From NCBI RefSeq assembly GCF_002898515.1, contig NZ_PPFX01000001.1:62001-126000 (forward strand): a stretch of DNA of 64,000 nt, given 5' to 3'. The stretch comes from Geothermobacter hydrogeniphilus (lineage in GTDB: Bacteria; Desulfobacterota; Desulfuromonadia; Desulfuromonadales; Geothermobacteraceae). The position numbers and the translations under genes were made by a program. Under the pieces are notes generated by a model, which saw only the letters and a list, made by a program, of their open reading frames with translations, did not search any database and was not told where the DNA came from. Positions within the stretch are counted from its first letter, which is position 1. Each line of letters starts with the position of its first letter. Below, piece after piece: positions 41,944 through 51,803 of this stretch.

Positions 41944-42396
41944 TCATGAGATGCCGGAACGATTGACAATCGCCTGGCGTGCCAGCTCGTCGCAACGTTC
42001 GTTCTCCGGGTGGCCGGCGTGGCCCCGGACCCAGCACCATTCGACCTGGTGGATCTTTTCCAGTTCGACCAGCTGTTCCCACAGATCGCGGTTGGCGACC
42101 GGTTTTTTCTGCGAGTTTTTCCAGCCCTTGCGGATCCAACCGGCCAGCCATTCGGTCATCCCCTTCTTGACATACTGGCTGTCGGTGGTCAGGCGTACCC
42201 GGCTCGGTCGCTTGAGAGCCTTGAGCCCGGCAATGGCGCCGCACAGTTCCATGCGGTTGTTGGTTGTCTCCGGTTCATAGCCGGAGAGTTCCCTGACATG
42301 GTCACCGTAGCGCAGCAGGGTGCCCCAGCCGCCGGGGCCGGGATTGCCGCTGCAGGCGCCGTCGGAAAAGATTTCGACAATGGGTGTTTCGGACAT
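41944..42396 (-). CDS. rnhA: Ribonuclease HI
   Basis: RNase HI cuts the RNA strand of RNA-DNA hybrids. The 150-residue protein has the four acidic catalytic positions: [17 protein letters not shown] (D), NRMELCGAI (E), LTTDSQYV (D) and [12 protein letters not shown] (D). ATG 42396 is preferred to 42402 because GGGAG lies 6 bp before it. It lies upstream of nuoA on the same strand but is separated from it by a terminator-like hairpin. Confidence 0.96.
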   Translation of the reverse strand: MSETPIVEIFSDGACSGNPGPGGWGTLLRYGDHVRELSGYEPETTNNRMELCGAIAGLKALKRPSRVRLTTDSQYVKKGMTEWLAGWIRKGWKNSQKKPVANRDLWEQLVELEKIHQVEWCWVRGHAGHPENERCDELARQAIVNRSGIS

Positions 42397-42461
42397 GGTC
42401 ATCTCCCTGGCCGGCCAGCATAGCAGAATGAAAGAGCAGGCGAAACCGCAATCACGGTCAC

Positions 42462-43064
42462 TTAATTCGTGGCTTTGTGGATCAGCTCGGCCACGGCCGT
42501 GGCCAGTTTGCGGTAGCCGGCGGCATTCGGATGGATGGTGTCGCTCTTGAGGTCACGGTCGGAAAAGATGTCGCTGAGAGTCTTCTCGAGGTAGGGCAGC
42601 CGATTGGACTCGGCCAGCTCTTCGTAAAAAGCGGGTGGCGACAAGAAAAGTCCCGGTTCCGGCACTCCGACCAGGACCACGTCGCTGCCCGCTTGCCGGC
42701 AGAGATCGATCATCGCCTGCAGGTTTTTGCGTGTCCGCTCCCTGTCGAGACGGCGGAGAAAGTCGTTGCCGCCATGGATCAGGATGACCAGTTGCGGCTG
42801 CGTTTCTTCCAGCACCCGTGGCAGCCTTCGGAGCCCCTCGGCCGAAATTTCTCCCGGAACGCCCGCGTTGATCACCTTGTGTCCCAGCAACTGCTCCAGC
42901 ACCGCCGGGTAGCTCTGTTCCTCCGCGGCCCCGTTGCCGTGAGTCAGACTGTCGCCGTAGGCGAGGATGACCGCGTCGGCGGCCAGCGGGCTCAGTTGCG
43001 GTTGCCGGTTGCAGGCGGCGACGAGCAGCAGGACGCAGAAGAAGAGGTAGTTTCGCAGGCGCAT
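42462..43064 (-). CDS. GDSL/SGNH-family esterase lipoprotein (TesA-like)
   Basis: A 200-residue SGNH hydrolase of the arylesterase/thioesterase I (TesA) type. Block I is [11 protein letters not shown] (Ser nucleophile), followed by the oxyanion Gly in NAGVPGE, Asn in IHGGNDFLR and the catalytic Asp/His in [10 protein letters not shown]. The N-terminus has a hydrophobic stretch and a lipobox-like LVAAC, so it is probably exported and lipid-anchored. The ATG at 43064 gives the signal peptide. The open frame further upstream crosses a tRNA gene and is not coding. Confidence 0.9.
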   Translation of the reverse strand: MRLRNYLFFCVLLLVAACNRQPQLSPLAADAVILAYGDSLTHGNGAAEEQSYPAVLEQLLGHKVINAGVPGEISAEGLRRLPRVLEETQPQLVILIHGGNDFLRRLDRERTRKNLQAMIDLCRQAGSDVVLVGVPEPGLFLSPPAFYEELAESNRLPYLEKTLSDIFSDRDLKSDTIHPNAAGYRKLATAVAELIHKATN

Positions 43065-43116
43065 GTTTGAACAATAACAGAAAAAGAAAAACCCTCCCGC
43101 CGGCGCAGAAGGGCTA

Positions 43117-43260
43117 TCGCTTTTTGGCATCCCCAGGGGGGATTCGCCTGCTACGTCGGTCGCATCCCGTTCCCTCCTGCGCAGGCCCCCTTCGCCCGCT
43201 GCCGCGGTCATCCCTGGCCGCTTCTCGTCCACTGGACGCGCTCGCTCCGCTTCGAATCCC
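43117..43260. repeat. tRNA-Glu 3'-end-derived repeat, diverged copy
   Basis: It begins with a tRNA-Glu 3'-end-like remnant on the minus strand (TTGGCATCCCC...GATTCG). It continues with a spacer homologous to 46100-46220 (GCTGCCGCGGTCATCCCTGG, CGTCCACTGGACGCGCTCGC) and ends in a plus-sense T-arm remnant CTTCGAATCCC. The cassette is discussed further in the findings. Confidence 0.6.
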
Positions 43261-43276
43261 CTGTGCCGGAAAACGA

Positions 43277-43310
43277 ACACGGCCCTTCCGCGATTGCGCA
43301 AGAGCCGTGT
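43277..43310 (-). terminator. Hairpin downstream of the first tRNA-Glu
   Basis: ACACGGC and GCCGTGT form a stem with an inner pairing. On the minus strand it is followed by TCGTTTTCC, a weak T tract. Confidence 0.45.
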
Positions 43311-43317
43311 GAATGAT

Positions 43318-43395
43318 TGGCGTCCCCAGGGGGATTCGAACCCCCGTCGCCGCCGTGAAAGGGCGGTGTCCTGGGCCAGGCTAGACGATAGGGAC
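43318..43395 (-). tRNA. tRNA-Glu (anticodon TTC), copy 1
   Basis: On the minus strand a full cloverleaf of 78 nt: acceptor GTCCCTA/TGGGGAC, D-arm, anticodon stem CCGCC/GGCGG around CTTTCAC (anticodon TTC), T-arm CGGGGGTTCGAATCCCCC. The CCA end is encoded. It is identical over its full length to the copy at 46280-46357. Confidence 0.97.
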
Positions 43396-43525
43396 TTGAG
43401 AAGCAGAATTTGCCACAAATGGAGAATGATGACAATGAAAAAATAGGAAAAAATCAAAAATTTCGTGTAAGGGCCTGTCATGAGTTTTTTTTCTGCGAGC
43501 CGGTTGATATCAACACGGCTTAAGT

Positions 43526-43540
43526 TGAAAACGGTTTTCA
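43526..43540. promoter_or_regulatory. Fur-box-like palindrome 1 upstream of the porin operon
   Basis: TGAAAACGGTTTTCA is a perfect 7-1-7 palindrome close to the Fur consensus TGAtAATnATTaTCA. It ends 8 bp before the predicted -35 box. Confidence 0.5.
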
Positions 43541-43548
43541 TTTTCTTG

Positions 43549-43577
43549 TTGACGAGTCGGGCGGCGATCTGTATTTT
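43549..43577 (+). promoter_or_regulatory. Candidate promoter of the porin/FMN/membrane operon
   Basis: TTGACG (43549-43554) and TATTTT (43572-43577) with a 17-bp spacer, bracketed by two Fur-like palindromes. Confidence 0.5.
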
Positions 43578-43578
43578 C

Positions 43579-43593
43579 CGAAAACAATTTTCA
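43579..43593. promoter_or_regulatory. Fur-box-like palindrome 2 at the transcription start
   Basis: CGAAAACAATTTTCA (TGAAAATTGTTTTCG on the other strand) has the same 7-1-7 layout, with one terminal mismatch. It sits directly after the -10 box. Confidence 0.5.
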
Positions 43594-43665
43594 ATTTCGT
43601 TTCGTTCGGTTGTCAGCTCAAGGCCGCGACGGAGCGCCCATTTCAACCACCCAAGGAGTTATTAC

Positions 43666-44886
43666 ATGTCGAGACGTATTATGGGTCTAGTCGGATTGCT
43701 GCTGGTCTTTTCACCGCACATCGCAATGTCCGCCAGCCTCGAAGAGCTTGAGCGGCGCCTGAATATCGTGACCGCGGAACTGCAGAAAATGAAAAATGAA
43801 TCGGCGGTGAGTGAGGCTGAATATCAGTCGATCTACGGGTTCGGTCCCGCGGCCTCGAAAGTTTATACTCTCTCGCGGGGGTTATCGATCGGCGGCTACG
43901 GCGAAGCCCACTACACGAACTATGTCAGCGATCAGGGCAGGAAACAGGATCAGGCGGATTTCCTCCGTTTTGTCCTTTATTCCGGTTACAAGTTTACCGA
44001 CAGCATCATTCTGAATTCGGAGATCGAGTTCGAACACGCTTCAACCGAGGATGACGGTGCGGTTTCCCTGGAATTCTCCACCCTGGATTTCCTGCTCAGC
44101 AAAAGATTCAATCTCCGGGCCGGTCTGATGCTGATTCCGATCGGAATCACCAATGAACTCCATGAGCCGACCCTGTTTCATGGCAATGACCGGCCGCTGG
44201 TCGAGCGCTATGTCATTCCGACGACCTGGCGCGAAATGGGGATCGGCGCCTTCGGCGAACTCGCCGAAGGCCTGGAGTACAAGCTCTACCTGGTCAACGG
44301 CCTGGACGCGACCGGTTTCGACGGTAAGGGGATTCGCGGCGGCCGACAGGATGGTTCCAAGGCGCTGGCCGAAGATTGGGCCATCATCGCCCGTCTCGAT
44401 TATGAACCGCTCCTCGGACTTAATCTCGGCGCCGGCACCTACCTGGGCAACTCCGGACAGGGCCAGGAATTCGCCGGAAGAGAGACCGATGTCTTCACCC
44501 GAATCTACGAAGCTCACGTCCAGTACAAGGTCGGCGGCCTGGAGTTGAAGGCTCTCGGCTCACGGGTCCGGATCGATGATACTGACGCGGTTTCGGCTGA
44601 AGTCGGCGAAGCGGTTCCGGAGCGGATTTCCGGCTGGTACGGGGAGGTCGCCTACGATGTCCTGCCGCTGTTTGTTCCCGGTACCGATCAGTACCTGGCG
44701 CCTTTTGTGCGCTATGAGCAGATCGATTACCGGGGCACCGACGAGGATGTCGACCTGCTGGTCGCCGGTATCAGCTACAAGCCGACTCCGAATGTCGTGG
44801 TCAAGGCCGATTATCGCAATGTCAACAACAAGAACAGGGCAGATACGGCCGACGAGGTCAACCTGGGCATCGGCTTTATCTTCTGA
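43666..44886 (+). CDS. Outer-membrane beta-barrel (porin-like) protein
   Basis: A 406-residue exported protein. A signal peptide (about 1-23, ending IAMSAS) is followed by a short coiled-coil segment (LEELERRLNIVTAELQKMKN). Repeated amphipathic strands then follow, such as LSIGGYGEAHYTNYV and NLRAGLMLIPIGI. The C-terminus VNLGIGFIF ends in Phe, as barrel proteins do. It resembles phosphate-selective-porin-like and other trimeric porin families, and substrate is unknown. ATG 43666 follows AAGGAG. It starts a three-gene operon with FMN-binding and membrane proteins behind Fur-like sites. Confidence 0.82.
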   Translation: MSRRIMGLVGLLLVFSPHIAMSASLEELERRLNIVTAELQKMKNESAVSEAEYQSIYGFGPAASKVYTLSRGLSIGGYGEAHYTNYVSDQGRKQDQADFLRFVLYSGYKFTDSIILNSEIEFEHASTEDDGAVSLEFSTLDFLLSKRFNLRAGLMLIPIGITNELHEPTLFHGNDRPLVERYVIPTTWREMGIGAFGELAEGLEYKLYLVNGLDATGFDGKGIRGGRQDGSKALAEDWAIIARLDYEPLLGLNLGAGTYLGNSGQGQEFAGRETDVFTRIYEAHVQYKVGGLELKALGSRVRIDDTDAVSAEVGEAVPERISGWYGEVAYDVLPLFVPGTDQYLAPFVRYEQIDYRGTDEDVDLLVAGISYKPTPNVVVKADYRNVNNKNRADTADEVNLGIGFIF

Positions 44887-44961
44887 TTCGGAATCCATTC
44901 AGAAACGGAGAGGCAGTGCGTCGGCGGCGTCCTTTCGCCGTCGGCGCACCAGTTTGACATT

Positions 44962-45504
44962 ATGCGTCTGAAAACAGTTATCTACCTGGCCTTGGCTCTG
45001 TTCTGTGCGGCGGCGGTGGCTCATGCCGGAACCTACATGACCAGGAGCGAAGCCCTGGCCCTTGCCTTCGGGGAAGGGGCCGAGATCGGGACTGTCCAGT
45101 TGTTCATGACCGAAGCCGAACTGGCGGAGGTCACCGGAGAATCCGGAATCCACCCCGATTCGGCACTCTACACGTTCTATGTCGGCAAGGACGGCAACCG
45201 GGTCATCGGCTATGCCGCCATCGAGGCGGCGACTGTCCGCACCCATCCGGAGACGGTGCTGGTGGCGCTCTACCCGGACGGCAGGGTGCGTTTCGTTGAA
45301 ATCCTGGCATTTTTCGAGCCGGAAGATTACCTGCCGTCCAGGCGCTGGCTGAAGCAGTTCCGCGATCGGAGTTTCTCCGGCAGGCTCAGGATCGGCGGCG
45401 ATATTCACGGGATGACCGGGGCAACCCTGTCCGCTCAGTCGGTCACCCGCCAGGTGCGGAAAACCGCGGCCATACTCCATACCTACCTGGCGAGGACAGA
45501 ATGA
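44962..45504 (+). CDS. Exported FMN-binding domain protein
   Basis: A 180-residue protein with a signal peptide (residues 1-22, ending AHA). The FMN-binding (RnfG/NqrC-like) domain occupies about 70-175. The flavinylation motif is TGATLS at 152-157, making T155 the expected covalent FMN site, with the usual preceding GGDIHGM. It probably carries electrons in the periplasm. It overlaps the next gene by 4 bp and follows the barrel gene by 75 bp. A flavin transferase (ApbE) is not in the window. Confidence 0.88.
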   Translation: MRLKTVIYLALALFCAAAVAHAGTYMTRSEALALAFGEGAEIGTVQLFMTEAELAEVTGESGIHPDSALYTFYVGKDGNRVIGYAAIEAATVRTHPETVLVALYPDGRVRFVEILAFFEPEDYLPSRRWLKQFRDRSFSGRLRIGGDIHGMTGATLSAQSVTRQVRKTAAILHTYLARTE

Positions 45505-46025
45505 TGCGGATGTTGCTGACCGGACCGCAGGCGGAGCGGCCTGCCGGAACCATCATGGGGTTTTTCTATTTTTACTTTCTGCTGCATTGGCTGACCGGAT
45601 TTTTCATGTTCTTCACCAGGCTCGGCTTCACTTACGACAGTGTTGTCCGTTACTACCTTGGGGATCCGGAACGTTTCATGAACCCGCGCAGCTTCAGTGG
45701 ACTGCTGGAGGTGAGTCACTTTCACCTGTTCGCCATGGGGTTGTTCTTCGTGGTGTTCTCGCATCTGCTTCTGTTCACGGGGTTCCGGGCACCGTTCAAA
45801 TGCCGGCTGACCTGGGGACTGGCCGGTGCCCTGTTGACGGATATGGCGTCCGGATGGCTGGTCAGGTACCTGGCCGCGGAATTCGCCTGGCTGAAGCTGG
45901 CGGCCTTCTGGAGTGTGCAGGGGGTGTCCCTGGTGCTGCTGGGAGGATTGTTGTGGGAATTTTCGGGTCGCCGCAGCCGGCGGCCGCTGTCCATGGCCCC
46001 GGGGAAGACCGGACAACTTGATTAA
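45501..46025 (+). CDS. Four-helix membrane protein with in-membrane histidines
   Basis: A 174-residue protein with about four membrane helices (20-43, 68-95, 103-124, 135-154). Histidines H29, H73, H75 and H88 lie in or at helices 1-2. The H75/H88 spacing recalls heme-b ligand pairs, so a small cytochrome-b-like electron carrier is possible. This is inference from spacing only. The ATG overlaps the FMN-protein stop (ATGA), so the two are probably made together and may interact. I do not recognise the family. Confidence 0.65.
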   Translation: MMRMLLTGPQAERPAGTIMGFFYFYFLLHWLTGFFMFFTRLGFTYDSVVRYYLGDPERFMNPRSFSGLLEVSHFHLFAMGLFFVVFSHLLLFTGFRAPFKCRLTWGLAGALLTDMASGWLVRYLAAEFAWLKLAAFWSVQGVSLVLLGGLLWEFSGRRSRRPLSMAPGKTGQLD

Positions 46026-46031
46026 CATTCT

Positions 46032-46098
46032 GCGCTCGCTGCGCTTCGAATCCCCCTGGCGAAAAAAGCAAAACGCCCTTCCACTTGCGTAGAAGGGC
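46032..46098. repeat. tRNA-derived repeat, 67-bp unit copy 1
   Basis: It matches 46202-46268 with one mismatch. It contains a plus-sense T-arm remnant (CTTCGAATCCCCCTGG) followed by the left part of the tRNA-Glu terminator stem (AAAAAGCAAAACGCCC). Here the stem's right half is lost and the sequence jumps to GGGGATTCG. Confidence 0.85.
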
Positions 46099-46268
46099 TT
46101 GGGGATTCGTCCACTACGTCAGGCGCGTCCTGCGCCTTCCTGCGTGGACTCCCCTTCGCTCGCTGCCGCGGCCATCCCTGGCCGCTCATCGTCCACTGGA
46201 CGCGCTCGCTACGCTTCGAATCCCCCTGGCGAAAAAAGCAAAACGCCCTTCCACTTGCGTAGAAGGGC
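46099..46268. repeat. 170-bp tRNA-Glu-linked repeat unit
   Basis: Exactly 170 bp separate the two 67-bp copies. The unit starts with GGGGATTCG (minus-sense T-arm remnant) and passes through structured spacer (GTCCAC...GTGGAC, AGGCGC/GCGCCT, GTCCACTGGAC). It ends with the inverted remnant CGAATCCCC plus terminator. A diverged relative is at 43117-43260. Confidence 0.7.
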
Positions 46269-46280
46269 GTTTTGCTTTTT
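46233..46280. terminator. Strong bidirectional terminator after tRNA-Glu copy 2
   Basis: AAAAAGCAAAACGCCCTT is perfectly inverted as AAGGGCGTTTTGCTTTTT (18-bp stem, 12-nt loop). A/T runs at both ends make it work in both directions. Its edge touches the CCA end of the tRNA. Confidence 0.85.
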
Positions 46281-46357
46281 GGCGTCCCCAGGGGGATTCG
46301 AACCCCCGTCGCCGCCGTGAAAGGGCGGTGTCCTGGGCCAGGCTAGACGATAGGGAC
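46280..46357 (-). tRNA. tRNA-Glu (anticodon TTC), copy 2
   Basis: Identical to the tRNA at 43318-43395, with encoded CCA. It lies 52 bp downstream of tRNA-Lys and is probably on the same transcript, closed by the terminator at 46233-46280. Confidence 0.97.
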
Positions 46358-46409
46358 TTAAAACTTCAAGTACCCTGCAGGAAATGTCCCTGCGGTTACT
46401 GCTTGAAAA

Positions 46410-46485
46410 TGGTGAGCCGGGGGGGGATCGAACCCACGACCATCTGATTAAAAGTCAGATGCTCTACCAACTGAGCTACCGGCCC
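46410..46485 (-). tRNA. tRNA-Lys (anticodon TTT)
   Basis: Minus-strand cloverleaf of 76 nt with encoded CCA: acceptor GGGCCGG/CCGGCTC (one G·U), D-arm AGCTCAGTTGGTAGAGC, anticodon stem TCTGA/TCAGA around CTTTTAA (TTT), T-arm GTGGGTTCGATCCC. Confidence 0.97.
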
Positions 46486-46499
46486 GCAACGGGAATGAA

Positions 46500-46528
46500 T
46501 TTATACTGGAAGCCGTGGTTATAGTCAA
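46500..46528 (-). promoter_or_regulatory. Promoter of the tRNA-Lys/tRNA-Glu unit
   Basis: Minus strand TTGACT (46528-46523), 17-bp spacer, TATAAA (46505-46500). It lies 14 bp before the tRNA-Lys 5' end and is close to consensus. Confidence 0.7.
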
Positions 46529-46594
46529 CCCTTTTCTCGAATTTTTTTTCGCCCCGTCAAACGGGAGAAAAAATGCTCCTGTTCGTGGCTTTGG

Positions 46595-49194
<2,600 letters not shown>

Positions 49195-49218
49195 CGTTTT
49201 CCGTGGGCATGAAGGCTG

Positions 49219-50793
49219 TTAGAGAATAACCTGGATGGCTGAACGGATGGCCTGATGGGACCTGATCCGTTCCAGGACGTCATCCGGGATCGGGGTGTCG
49301 ATATTGAGGACCGTGAGGGCTTCGCCGCTGCCCCGGGCCAGATTCATCCGGGCGATGTTGATCTCTGCTTCTCCGAGCAGCTGGCCGATGTAGCCGACCA
49401 CGCCCGGCTGATCATGGTTGTAGAGGATCAGGATCGGACCTTCCGGCGAGGTTTCCAGGTCGTAATGATCGATCTTGACGATTCGCGCGCGGTCGCCGAA
49501 CAGCCCGCCGCAGACACTGCGGCTGCCGCTCTCGTCCTCGATGGTGACCCGCATCAGGGTCGCGTAGCCTTCACTTTGCGAGCTTTTCGCCTCGACGATG
49601 TCGATCCCCCGCTCTTTGGCGATGAAGGGCGCGTTGACATAGTTGACCATCGAGCCGACCACCGGCTGCAGCAGCCCGTTGAGGACCGCCATGGTCAGCG
49701 GCGCCATCGGGTGGGCGGTGATGTCACCGGCATACTCGATGTTGAGTTTGCGTACCGCGCCGTTGCTGAGCTGGGTCAGCAGGGCACCGAGCTTTTCCCC
49801 GAGCTGCACGTAGGGGCGGATCTCGGCGAGCAGTTCGGCGCTGACCGAGGGGACGTTGAGGGCATTGATCACTTCGCCGCGTTGCAGGAAGGCGACGATC
49901 TGCCGGGCCACCTGGACGGTGACGTTGATCTGGGCGTCGACCGTGGCGGCCCGGAGATGCGGAGTGCAGATCACTTCCGGCAGCCGCAGCAGGGGATTGT
50001 CCGCGGCCGGGGGTTCCTGGCTGAAAACATCCAGCGCGGCGCCGCCGATCTGTCCGGCGGCAATGGCTTTCGCCAGGGCCTGCTCGTCGATCAGTCCGCC
50101 GGTGGCACAGTTGATGATGCGGCAGCCCGGTTTGCAGCGCTGCAGCTGTTTTTCTCCCAACAGGTTCTCGGTCTCCTGGTTGAGGGGGACGTGCAGGGTT
50201 ATGAAGTCGGCCTCCGCCAGCAGCCGGTCCAGGTCGAGCTGGCTGGCGCCGAGCTGCCGGACCATCTCCTGCGGCAGATAGGGGTCGTGGACCACCACGT
50301 TCATCTTCAGGGCGCGGGCACGTTCAACCACCAGTCGGCCGATCTTTCCGGCCCCAATCACGCCGAGAGTTTTTCCCGCCAGTTCAATGCCGAGAAACTG
50401 TTCCTTGTCCCAGTTGCCGGCGCTGGTGGAGATATGCGCCCGGGGGATGTTTCGGGCGAGGGAGAAGAGCATCGCCAGGGTGTGCTCGGCGGTGGTTGTG
50501 GTGCTGCCGAACGGGGTGTTCATGACCACCACCCCCTTGCGGTTGGCGGCCGCGAGATCCATGTTTTCGATCCCGATGCCGGCCCGGCCGATGACCTTCA
50601 GGCACGCGGCGCTCTCCAGCAGTTCGGCGCTGACCCTTGTGCCGCCACGCACCACCAGTGCTTCGGCGTCACGGATCGCGACCTGCAGGTCGTCGCTGGA
50701 GATGCCTGGTTGATAATCGAGGGTGATGCCTTCGGCGGATTCGAAGACCTGCAGCCCCTCCTGGGAGAATGTGTCTGAAATAAGGACTTTCAT
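49219..50793 (-). CDS. serA: D-3-phosphoglycerate dehydrogenase, long form
   Basis: SerA starts serine synthesis by oxidising 3-phosphoglycerate with NAD. The 524-residue form has the catalytic/NAD domains (GRAGIGIENMDL, the Rossmann loop GVIGAGKIGRLV, INCATGGLIDEQAL and CTPHLRAAT), the intervening ASB domain (about 310-440) and a C-terminal ACT domain (ILYNHDQPGVVGYIG). The conserved active-site His is in CTPHLRA. ATG 50793 is preferred for its normal N-terminus MKVLISD. Confidence 0.96.
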   Translation of the reverse strand: MKVLISDTFSQEGLQVFESAEGITLDYQPGISSDDLQVAIRDAEALVVRGGTRVSAELLESAACLKVIGRAGIGIENMDLAAANRKGVVVMNTPFGSTTTTAEHTLAMLFSLARNIPRAHISTSAGNWDKEQFLGIELAGKTLGVIGAGKIGRLVVERARALKMNVVVHDPYLPQEMVRQLGASQLDLDRLLAEADFITLHVPLNQETENLLGEKQLQRCKPGCRIINCATGGLIDEQALAKAIAAGQIGGAALDVFSQEPPAADNPLLRLPEVICTPHLRAATVDAQINVTVQVARQIVAFLQRGEVINALNVPSVSAELLAEIRPYVQLGEKLGALLTQLSNGAVRKLNIEYAGDITAHPMAPLTMAVLNGLLQPVVGSMVNYVNAPFIAKERGIDIVEAKSSQSEGYATLMRVTIEDESGSRSVCGGLFGDRARIVKIDHYDLETSPEGPILILYNHDQPGVVGYIGQLLGEAEINIARMNLARGSGEALTVLNIDTPIPDDVLERIRSHQAIRSAIQVIL

Positions 50794-50847
50794 TGGGTCG
50801 GGTTGGTGCTTCCGTGCCGTTTTTTCGACGCTGCGAACCAACACAAC

Positions 50848-50876
50848 AAATTAGCAACCGAACCCTGCGATGTCAA
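50848..50876 (-). promoter_or_regulatory. Promoter of the serA-hisZ-purA run
   Basis: Minus strand TTGACA (50876-50871), 17-bp spacer, TAATTT (50853-50848), about 55 bp before the serA start. Close to consensus. Confidence 0.65.
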
Positions 50877-50908
50877 GGTAAAAAAGCCAGACTGGACGGG
50901 GGGTTGCA

Positions 50909-50936
50909 TAAAAAAGCCCGGCATCGGTGCCGGGCT
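50909..50936 (-). terminator. Terminator of the cold-shock gene
   Basis: AGCCCGGCA/TGCCGGGCT stem with a CCGA-type loop. The minus-strand T run follows at 50914-50909. Confidence 0.85.
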
Positions 50937-50960
50937 GAAAGACAGGCTGGAAAGGGGCGG

Positions 50961-51164
50961 TCAGCTGATGGTGACATTCTGAGCCTGCAGGCCCTTGGGT
51001 CCATCGATCATTTCAAAGGAGACGATATCTCCTTCGCTGAGCGTTCGGTATCCATCCATCTGGATAGCGGAGAAATGGACGAAAATGTCCGGGCCTCCCT
51101 CCTGTTCAATGAAACCGAATCCCTTGGTGTTGTTGAACCATTTGACCGTACCTTGCATCGTCAT
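50961..51164 (-). CDS. Cold-shock domain protein
   Basis: A 67-residue CspA-type RNA/DNA-binding protein. RNP1 is NTKGFGFIE and RNP2 is DIFVHFSAI, in the complete five-strand barrel. ATG 51164 ([10 protein letters not shown]) has AGGAG 7 bp upstream. It acts as an RNA chaperone. A long leader is likely (see the region 51165-51571). Confidence 0.96.
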   Translation of the reverse strand: MTMQGTVKWFNNTKGFGFIEQEGGPDIFVHFSAIQMDGYRTLSEGDIVSFEMIDGPKGLQAQNVTIS

Positions 51165-51420
51165 ACCGCATCTCCTGTGCAACTGGCCGCAGCCGAGAGG
51201 ACTGGCAGGCCGTTCTCGAAAAGGCGCCCTCCTGTTGGCGCAAAACAATGATCCCGGGTCAGTGAGTTCGTGCTTGATGAAGAGGGTAAGCGCTTGGCCT
51301 GATTGCCGTTTTCAAAAATCTTAGGCGCACCCGCAGGTTCGCCGGTGATTGTTGGGAATGGCAGGCAGGGCAATGGCTTGCGCTCTTCGCAGGTAATGGA
51401 CCCTCTGATTCAGGATTTTA
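51165..51420 (-). other. Probable long 5' leader of the cold-shock gene
   Basis: About 255 bp without a gene between the cold-shock start and the candidate promoter at 51421-51448. Cold-shock mRNAs often have such long structured leaders. I see several short G/C-rich pairings but no named motif. Confidence 0.4.
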
Positions 51421-51448
51421 ACTTTAGCGCTTCGCCGAGAAAAATCAA
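51421..51448 (-). promoter_or_regulatory. Candidate cold-shock gene promoter
   Basis: Minus strand TTGATT (51448-51443), 16-bp spacer, TAAAGT (51426-51421). An A/T-rich UP-like tract lies just upstream (51455-51475). Confidence 0.45.
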
Positions 51449-51502
51449 GTGGAGTTCGTTAAATTTTACAAATACCCCATATTCGTCCCGGGTCCGGGAG
51501 GC

Positions 51503-51538
51503 AAAAAAGGGGAAAGCCGCCTGTCGGCGGCCTTCCCC
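51503..51538 (-). terminator. Terminator of the small two-CxxC gene
   Basis: GGGGAAGGCCGCC on the minus strand pairs with GGCGGCTTTCCCC around GACA, followed by TTTTTT. Confidence 0.85.
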
Positions 51539-51571
51539 GCATTGGATATTGTCGAAGATATTTGTGTCCTG

Positions 51572-51733
51572 TCAGTGCAGTTTCAATTTTCTGCGCAACT
51601 GACGGAGCATCTTGTCGTGGCAGGGTTCGCAGATGGTTGACGTGTCGATTTCACAGACGTTGCGGCGGATCTGGTACCCTTCGGCCTCGATGGCGCCCTG
51701 GTAGTTTCCGCACCAGGCACAATACTTGAGCAT
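51572..51733 (-). CDS. Small zinc-ribbon-like protein (two CxxC)
   Basis: A 53-residue protein with CAWC near residues 5-8 and CEPC near 37-40, a spacing fit for one zinc site. The C-terminus is basic (RQLRRKLKLH). ATG 51733 follows GGGAG. Small proteins of this shape occur near response-regulator or redox genes, but no function can be assigned. It has its own terminator, which supports it being a real gene. Confidence 0.75.
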   Translation of the reverse strand: MLKYCAWCGNYQGAIEAEGYQIRRNVCEIDTSTICEPCHDKMLRQLRRKLKLH

Positions 51734-51803
51734 GACGCTCTCCCTTGTGGTTTGCATTATCTGATACCACAAGATCTTGTAGTGTCAATGGCCCGTGCAG
51801 AGA

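Noticed and set aside
43065-43646. Extended coding region of the GDSL gene up to 43646
   Set aside because: The extension crosses a tRNA-Glu gene and repeat sequence. The ATG at 43064 gives a normal lipoprotein signal.
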